From contig DEQC01000085.1 in assembly GCA_002359055.1 (NCBI GenBank), positions 1 through 8,569 of the forward strand: a stretch of DNA of 8,569 bases. The letters run 5' to 3'. The position numbers and the translations under genes were made by a program. The stretch is from Flavobacteriales bacterium UBA3376 (GTDB taxonomy: Bacteria; Bacteroidota; Bacteroidia; Flavobacteriales; Weeksellaceae). Shown in pieces: positions 1 through 4,020 of this stretch. A model generated the notes under the pieces. It was not told the DNA's origin and searched no databases. It saw only the letters and a program-made list of their open reading frames with translations. Numbering within the stretch: the stretch's first letter is position 1; every line of letters begins with the position of its first letter.

Positions 1-803
1 ATTTTAAAAGCACTTTCAGGTGCGATTCTACCAATTACATATACCATTGCACACAAACTCGCATATAGTTTATATGGGTAAACTTTATCATTTGCAATAA
101 AATCAGCTTTAGTTCTACGCGGAATTGAGATAGGGATAGAAATTCTGCGGTTCCACAATCTACCGTGATGCGCACAAATGTTTCTTATATTGCAAAAATT
201 ATGCATCCAGTTTTCTAAAACATTATTGCCAAACAATCCAAAATGATGTGTAACTGCCTTTTTCTCAGGACAACTTTTAAGGTTTTGAAATATGAGCGAT
301 AACAATCCCATACTTGTAACTTCCAAACTCATCCAGCAAGGCGGATCTGTAGGTGTTGAATATTTTTCGCCGTAATGTTTTATGAATGTTTCATTACTTC
401 GATGGATTTCTTTTTGAAGAGAGCCTAAGTGTTTAATGAATTTCATACGGTCTTTATACAAGTTTTGATCTAAATGCCAATGACTTCCGTATTTCATAGA
501 CCATTGATAAATAATTTGAGTCCTTAGCGCGATTTCGATTTTTTCTACCGCATCAAAAACTAACAATCTAAGTTTTCGGTCAAAAGTATATAAGTCCAAA
601 ATAACCTCAAAACTCACTTTTTCTATAAATGGATGATTGGCGCTTGTGTTATCTTGATAAGGATAAGTGTAAGCTCTTAATCTATAATAACTGATATTAG
701 ACAAATAGCGCTTTGCTAGTGCTTCATCAGCAATGTGAAGTCCTCTTCTTTTGAGTTTAGAAATTTGGTCTGAAATCGAGACGGGCGGTTTGTTATATTC
801 CAT
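1..803 (-). CDS. abiF: AbiD/AbiF-family (Abi_2) HEPN abortive-infection protein, partial
   Basis: The frame is open from an ATG at 803 down to the left edge, giving 267 residues with no stop; the C-terminus is outside the window. Family members are about 300 residues, so roughly 30-40 are missing. The N-terminus (KPPVSISDQISKLKRRGL, residues 5-22) and YYRLRAYTYPY (39-49) are typical of Abi_2. The segment RNICAHHGRLWNR begins at residue 207 and contains Rx4H (R207, H212), the HEPN ribonuclease motif. Known: AbiD/AbiF proteins belong to the HEPN superfamily and cause growth arrest on phage infection; some are paired with an upstream RNA that neutralises them. Inferred: a cytosolic toxin or RNase for phage defence. 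The ATG at 803 is chosen because the conserved N-terminus starts right after it and an in-frame TAA lies just upstream, at 830-828. The start codon sits inside a 9-bp inverted repeat, and a candidate ncRNA precedes the gene. Confidence 0.9.
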   Translation of the reverse strand, partial: MEYNKPPVSISDQISKLKRRGLHIADEALAKRYLSNISYYRLRAYTYPYQDNTSANHPFIEKVSFEVILDLYTFDRKLRLLVFDAVEKIEIALRTQIIYQWSMKYGSHWHLDQNLYKDRMKFIKHLGSLQKEIHRSNETFIKHYGEKYSTPTDPPCWMSLEVTSMGLLSLIFQNLKSCPEKKAVTHHFGLFGNNVLENWMHNFCNIRNICAHHGRLWNRRISIPISIPRRTKADFIANDKVYPYKLYASLCAMVYVIGRIAPESAFK

Positions 804-831
804 AAGCTTTAGTAGATTAAAAAAAGCTTAT
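802..831 (-). promoter_or_regulatory. Inverted repeat enclosing the abiF start codon
   Basis: ATAAGCTTT (802-810) and AAAGCTTAT (823-831) are perfect 9-nt complements separated by 12 nt. On the minus-strand RNA the second arm contains the A and U of the abiF AUG, so folding would occlude the initiation codon. The first arm is the tail of the candidate ncRNA and runs into its U-tract. It could act as a translational block in cis, as an antisense contact between ncRNA and mRNA, or as a protein operator; the sequence alone does not decide. Confidence 0.5.
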
Positions 832-895
832 CCAACCCCATAAAAAGCGAAGACCTGCCGATTTGAGCATTGTAAAGAGGCTTGGCAGGTACTAT
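819..895 (-). ncRNA. Candidate small RNA upstream of abiF (abiF-motif type)
   Basis: A Bacteroidota promoter at 932-901 predicts a start near 895. The predicted RNA opens with a 7-bp hairpin, ACCTGCC (890-884) with GGCAGGT (859-853), closing a 24-nt loop. A tail follows that ends in seven U residues (825-819). Part of the loop, AAGCCTC (883-877), can pair with GGGGTT (839-834) in the tail if one G is bulged and one G-U pair is allowed, which would make a pseudoknot. Known, from memory: a conserved 'abiF' RNA motif lies upstream of abiF genes, and AbiF-ncRNA pairs have been described as RNA toxin-antitoxin systems. Assignment to that family is inferred from position and structure, not from a covariance match. 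The strand is fixed by the promoter and the T-run. Confidence 0.6.
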
Positions 896-900
896 TGACA

Positions 901-932
901 CAAATGTACCTACTTTTATGGAACTGTTCAAA
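901..932 (-). promoter_or_regulatory. Bacteroidota-type promoter for the abiF ncRNA/abiF unit
   Basis: Reading the minus strand, TTTG (932-929) is followed after exactly 20 nt by TACATTTG (908-901). This matches the Bacteroidota primary sigma factor consensus, TTTG, 19-21 nt, TAnnTTTG, at every defined base. Transcription should begin around 897-894, just before the ACCTGCC hairpin and about 92 nt before the abiF ATG. Confidence 0.75.
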
Positions 933-1008
933 CTTTTTAACATTTTTATATAAATCTTTCTCCTAAATATAAACAATGACACACTCACTATCAATACAAA
1001 CTGTTTTT

Positions 1009-1052
1009 AACCACATAGTGACATAGTCTTTTTTCTATGTATCTATGTGGTT
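1009..1052. repeat. REP-like palindrome (CCACATAG...CTATGTGG)
   Basis: AACCACATAG (1009-1018) pairs perfectly with CTATGTGGTT (1043-1052), and inside it ACATAG (1021-1026) pairs with CTATGT (1035-1040). A 2x2 mismatch separates the two stems and an 8-nt T-rich loop caps them. The element lies 17 nt after the mod stop codon. No U-tract follows on either strand, so it is not a standard intrinsic terminator. From memory, palindromes of the form CACATAG or CACAGAG with their complements are dispersed in intergenic DNA of many bacteria, including Flavobacteriia. It may protect the 3' end of mod mRNA. Confidence 0.65.
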
Positions 1053-1069
1053 CACCAATCTGAATATAA

Positions 1070-2818
1070 TCATTTTGTTCCATAAAAATCATTAGTAATT
1101 TCTTTTTCCTCTTCGGTACATTCAAAATCCGAATCATTCAACGAAGAAAGATTAACATACAATTGATTTTTGTCTAAAATCTCACAAAGGTGTTGCTTTT
1201 GTTCTGCTAAACTCAAAGCTTTGAATTCCTCAATATGCTCGTCTTGTTTTTTTATATCCACATTGTAATTCAAAAAACTTTTTGCTTTCATTTGCTCCCA
1301 AATCTGTAAAAGTTCTTCCGTGTTTTTAGCTTCTTCAATTTTCTCAATAAAAGTTTGGTTGTATTTTTTCAGTTCGAAGTAAACGAATGAGCCGCCACCT
1401 TGCCATTTGACAGATTTAGAAATGCCACCTTGTTCGCCATCAATTACTTTTTTCAGTCGTTCCACAGCAACAGTTTCTATATAATCCATCTGTTCAATAC
1501 CGATGTATTGACGGTTCATTTTGTGAGCAACAACTGCTGTTGTACCTGTGCCAAGATGATAATCAAGAACAATATCATTTTCTTGCGTTATTGAAGTAAT
1601 AATCCTTTCAATTAGCTTTTCTGGTTTTTGACCAACAAAATTCTTTATTATTTCTGGAGAATTAACTACAGTTTGAAAACTTGCAATATCACTCCAAACA
1701 TCCGACAAAGGAATTCCCTTCGCTTCATCTAGGTATAATCTCCTATCTCCTGCCAAAGTCTTGTATCTTCTGCCACTTTCGTCAATAGCGGAAAATCTTT
1801 TTATTTGTTTTTCATTATAAGGTAAATACAGTTTGTTAAATGAAAATTCTTGTGATTTAGAATAGAACAAAATAGTTTCGTGTCCTCTTACAAAGCTATT
1901 TATTAAGCTCTTATAGCCCGATAGCCCATCTAATCGCCATATTATTTCTCTTTGAAAGTGCTTTCTGCCAAAAATTTCATCTAAAAGTATTTTTGCATAA
2001 TGAGTTTCATTATTATCCAACTGAATAAATATTGAACCATCGACAGAAAGCAAGTCTTTTGCGATTTGCAATCTATTTTTCATAAAAGTCAACCAGGTAG
2101 AATGATTAAAACTATCATTATATTTAAATCCATCATTCCCCGTATTATAGGGCGGATCGATGTAAATCAGTTTTACTTTTCCAGCAAATTCCTTTTTAAG
2201 TGAATGAAGAGCAAGCAGGTTATTTCCTTTGATGATTAAGTTGTCGGTAATGGTATCCTCAGGCAAACCGCGTTTTTTATTTAATTCAGCATTTCTTGTG
2301 AAGCCTTTAAACGTTTGTTCGTTTACTTGTGCTGAGCCTGTCGAAGCATCAAAAACTTTAGCATTGGTCAAAACTTTGGGCTCAAAGAGTTGGGTAATCT
2401 CATCTTGAGCTAAAATTTCATTAAAGAATATTTCTTCTCGCTTGTCTTCTTCACGACTTTGTCCACCTTCCAAAACACAATCTTTGAACGGCCAAACCAA
2501 AGCCACTTCGTTGCGCTGTTTCAGGTATTTCCCATCAATGGTCAGCCCTACTTTGTTTTTGTATTGCGTGTAACTATCATTCAGATAATTTTTTTGTTCT
2601 AAAAACTGTATAAATAAGTTTTGATTGAACACCGTTACGCCTGCAATGTCTTTAAAAAAATACTCTTTTATGGTTTTATCTTTTAAAAGTAACTCAATCA
2701 ATTCTTCATCGAAGTTCTGTGCTTTGTTGAGTACCACCCATTTTTTGAGTTCACCATTGTCGGAAACATAATTGGGTTCTTTTTTGAGTTGAGATTCTAA
2801 AGTTTGGTATAGTTTCAT
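1070..2818 (-). CDS. Type III-like Mod site-specific adenine DNA methyltransferase
   Basis: The product is 582 residues and is a beta-class N6-adenine methyltransferase. Motif IV, DPPYNTG, is at 221-227 with TWLTFMKNRL following at 241-250. The SAM-binding motif I, DYHLGTGTT, is at 419-427, in place of the more common DFFAGSGTT. The motif order IV then I, and a variable stretch at about 285-385 where the target-recognition domain is expected, fit Type III Mod subunits. The N-terminal ~160 residues are the helical region common to Flavobacteriia Mod homologues, and the C-terminus is acidic and Lys/Glu-rich. It would transfer methyl groups from SAM to adenine at a specific site. No Res helicase-nuclease gene lies on either side: abiF is downstream and rplU upstream, so it is an orphan here. 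Residues 157-164 (DASTGSAQ) come from a dispersed repeat in frame. The ATG follows an in-frame TAG and begins the family-like MKLYQTLE. A structured leader and terminator-like stem sit directly upstream. Confidence 0.9.
   Translation of the reverse strand: MKLYQTLESQLKKEPNYVSDNGELKKWVVLNKAQNFDEELIELLLKDKTIKEYFFKDIAGVTVFNQNLFIQFLEQKNYLNDSYTQYKNKVGLTIDGKYLKQRNEVALVWPFKDCVLEGGQSREEDKREEIFFNEILAQDEITQLFEPKVLTNAKVFDASTGSAQVNEQTFKGFTRNAELNKKRGLPEDTITDNLIIKGNNLLALHSLKKEFAGKVKLIYIDPPYNTGNDGFKYNDSFNHSTWLTFMKNRLQIAKDLLSVDGSIFIQLDNNETHYAKILLDEIFGRKHFQREIIWRLDGLSGYKSLINSFVRGHETILFYSKSQEFSFNKLYLPYNEKQIKRFSAIDESGRRYKTLAGDRRLYLDEAKGIPLSDVWSDIASFQTVVNSPEIIKNFVGQKPEKLIERIITSITQENDIVLDYHLGTGTTAVVAHKMNRQYIGIEQMDYIETVAVERLKKVIDGEQGGISKSVKWQGGGSFVYFELKKYNQTFIEKIEEAKNTEELLQIWEQMKAKSFLNYNVDIKKQDEHIEEFKALSLAEQKQHLCEILDKNQLYVNLSSLNDSDFECTEEEKEITNDFYGTK
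2328..2348. repeat. Dispersed CTTCGACAGGCTCAGC-type repeat inside mod
   Basis: On the mod coding strand the sequence around GCTTCGACAGGCTCAGC is read in frame as ASTGSAQ (about residues 158-164). From memory, CTTCGACAGGCTCAG and its complement CTGAGCCTGTCGAAG are very frequent dispersed repeats in Bacteroidota and other phyla, usually intergenic. Here the repeat lies in a variable linker between the N-terminal region and the methyltransferase core, where it is tolerated without breaking the frame. Confidence 0.6.
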
Positions 2819-2830
2819 TTCTACGGTATT

Positions 2831-2869
2831 AAAAAGGAGCGTGAGCTAATTCCCTAAATGCTGGCTCCT
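2831..2869 (-). terminator. Terminator-like stem just before the mod start codon
   Basis: On the minus strand AGGAGC (2869-2864) can pair with GCTCCT (2840-2835), with an inner AGC/GCT pair possible, and T residues continue to 2831. The run ends 12 nt before the mod ATG at 2818. It could end a small RNA encoded at 2864-2998 or act as an attenuator for mod. Its 5' arm is also the 3' arm of the large upstream hairpin, so the two cannot form together. Confidence 0.5.
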
Positions 2870-2977
2870 GCGGTGGTCGAATACCGATAGCACAAAGCAA
2901 AAGGAACGCCCACGCATACCGTAGGCGTCTCATCTTTTACTTCCCTGTGCTATTGAAATTTTCGACCTTTCAGGAGC
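2864..2977 (-). ncRNA. 114-nt long-hairpin element in the mod leader
   Basis: The segment folds as one extended hairpin. The base is GCTCCTG (2864-2870) with CAGGAGC (2971-2977). Next come GGTCGAA (2875-2881) with TTCGACC (2961-2967), CGATAGCACA (2885-2894) with TGTGCTATTG (2946-2955, one G-U pair), an AAG/AAAAG stem (2895-2903) with CTTTT/CTT (2934-2942), and ACGCC (2906-2910) with GGCGT (2924-2928). The apical loop is 13 nt. Its ATACCGTA continues into a stem G to give a 9-nt complement of CTACGGTAT (2821-2829), immediately before the mod start. The minus strand is preferred because only that strand has a following U-tract. It may be an independent RNA, a cis-regulatory leader or the hairpin end of a mobile repeat. 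I do not recognise the family with certainty; Rfam Flavo-1 is one unverified possibility. Confidence 0.6.
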
Positions 2978-3240
2978 GGGATTTTAAAGCGAAACGCTAA
3001 TATTTTATATGTTTTTTAGTTTTTAGTTCATTTTGTTGTTTTAATTGTTTGCTAATATAGGGAGAAAGTTGGTTTTAAATAATGATAAATTAAATGAAAG
3101 CGATCTAAAATTTCTAAATAATAGCATATATTTCTTACTAGCTATAAGAGTCGATTATTATTTACTCCAATACCTTCACCCACTCTTTTATAAGGAGTTA
3201 AGTCGATGAACTGACTCAATCGATCGAAAAATATTTAGTT
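2978..3240. other. AT-rich spacer between the mod leader and the rplU promoter
   Basis: I see no gene in these 263 nt. There is a small hairpin, AGCG (2988-2991) with CGCT (2995-2998), and an 8-mer GCTAATAT occurring twice (2996-3003 and 3051-3058). A possible weak minus-strand promoter box, TATATTAG (3059-3052), matches TAnnTTTG at all but one defined base but has only a poor upstream element. It is the best candidate start for the mod leader. The part from about 3140 to 3225 contains short inverted segments such as ACTCC/GGAGT, without a U-tract. Confidence 0.4.
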
Positions 3241-3269
3241 GAAATGAGGTGTAGTTCGATAAAGATTCT

Positions 3270-3277
3270 TACATTTG
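3270..3277 (+). promoter_or_regulatory. Promoter -7 box for rplU-rpmA
   Basis: TACATTTG is an exact match to the Bacteroidota TAnnTTTG box and lies 28 nt before the rplU ATG, predicting a start near 3282 and a leader of roughly 24 nt. I see no clear TTTG at 19-21 nt upstream, so the upstream element is weak or absent. The box is identical to the one before the abiF ncRNA. Confidence 0.55.
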
Positions 3278-3305
3278 CCATCCGAAAATACTAAATTATT
3301 AAATA

Positions 3306-3680
3306 ATGTATGCAATTGTAGAAATAGCAGGGCTTCAATACAAAGTAGAGCAAGACCAACAATTGTACGTAAACCGTTTGCAAGGTGAAGCTGGTTCAGA
3401 AGTTACTTTTGACCGTGTTTTATTGACTGACAACGGAACTGTACAAGTTGGCGCCCCGGTTATAAACGGTGTTTCCGTAGTAGCGAAAATCGTTGAGCAC
3501 GTAAGAGGTGACAAAGTAATCGTTTTCAAAAAGAAAAGAAGAAAAGGTTACAAAGTAAAGAAAGGTCATCGTCAGCATTTCACCAAAATTGAAGTAATTT
3601 CAATCGGTGGAGGTAAAACTAAGGCAGCTAAAAAAGAAGCGCCTAAGAAAGAAGAAACTAAAGAAGAATCAGAAAATTAA
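3306..3680 (+). CDS. rplU: 50S ribosomal protein L21
   Basis: The 124-residue product has the L21 N-terminus (MYAIVEIAGLQYKV), a central VGAPVINGVSVVAKIVEH segment, and the conserved basic stretch KKKRRKGYKVKKGHRQHFT (about residues 76-94) that contacts 23S rRNA. The core of about 103 residues matches the usual L21 length. The last ~20 residues are an added Lys/Glu/Ala-rich tail, common in Bacteroidota L21. L21 binds the 50S subunit near L20. The gene begins the rplU-rpmA operon, with rpmA starting 6 nt after its stop codon. No L21-type leader structure is evident in the short 5' region. Confidence 0.98.
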   Translation: MYAIVEIAGLQYKVEQDQQLYVNRLQGEAGSEVTFDRVLLTDNGTVQVGAPVINGVSVVAKIVEHVRGDKVIVFKKKRRKGYKVKKGHRQHFTKIEVISIGGGKTKAAKKEAPKKEETKEESEN

Positions 3681-3686
3681 TTAAAA

Positions 3687-3947
3687 ATGGCACATAAGAA
3701 AGGAGTCGGTAGTTCCAAGAACGGACGCGAATCTCACTCGAAGAGATTAGGAGTGAAGATTTTCGGTGGACAAGATGCAAAAGCAGGAAATATCCTTGTT
3801 CGCCAAAGAGGTACGCAACACCATCCAGGTGATAACGTAGGAATGGGTAAAGACCACACCTTGTTTGCTCTTGTTGACGGAAAAGTTGTTTTCCGTAAAA
3901 AAGCAAATAACAGATCTTACGTTTCTATTGAACCGGTGGTTGAATAA
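3687..3947 (+). CDS. rpmA: 50S ribosomal protein L27
   Basis: The 86-residue product has the L27 signature: MAHKKGVGSSKNGRES at the N-terminus, GQDAKAGNILVRQRGTQHHPG in the centre (about residues 28-48), and GMGKDHTLFALVDG (52-65). L27 sits at the peptidyl-transferase centre of the 50S subunit, where its N-terminal tail reaches toward the tRNA ends. The start puts the mature MAHKKG tail directly at the N-terminus, with none of the cleavable extension seen in Firmicutes. It is the second and last gene of the rplU operon and is followed 22 nt later by a strong terminator stem. Confidence 0.98.
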   Translation: MAHKKGVGSSKNGRESHSKRLGVKIFGGQDAKAGNILVRQRGTQHHPGDNVGMGKDHTLFALVDGKVVFRKKANNRSYVSIEPVVE

Positions 3948-3969
3948 GTAAATTAATATCTTATAATAC

Positions 3970-3999
3970 AAAAAGCTTCTCGTTTGAGAAGCTTTTTTT
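3970..3999. terminator. Bidirectional intrinsic terminator between rpmA and the M1 peptidase
   Basis: A perfect 12-bp stem (3970-3981 with 3986-3997, core GCTTCTC/GAGAAGC) closes a GTTT loop. It is followed by a T-run through 3999 on the plus strand and by five T residues on the minus strand. It sits between the convergent ends of rpmA and the aminopeptidase gene (stop at 4021) and can serve both. Confidence 0.92.
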
Positions 4000-4020
4000 G
4001 TTCTTACTATCATCGTCGAT

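Noticed and set aside
809..994. A 61-codon minus-strand open frame between mod and abiF.
   Set aside because: It runs across the abiF promoter and the hairpin RNA, has no ribosome-binding or family signal, and its composition reflects AT-rich DNA. A non-coding transcript explains the region better.
1009..1052. The palindrome as a transcription terminator for mod.
   Set aside because: On the minus strand it is followed by A residues and on the plus strand by mixed sequence; no U-tract supports termination.
3140..3240. Short minus-strand frames reading DRLSQFIDLTPYKRVGEG... and, in another frame, KEWVKVLE before a stop, which look vaguely like the C-terminal relic of a gene.
   Set aside because: They are about 30 and 9 codons, lie in different frames and match no family I can name. 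A decayed gene end is possible but not supportable.
3658..4013. Two open frames of 82 and 88 codons antisense to rpmA.
   Set aside because: They mirror the codon pattern of the highly conserved rpmA gene and cross its terminator; no independent coding evidence.
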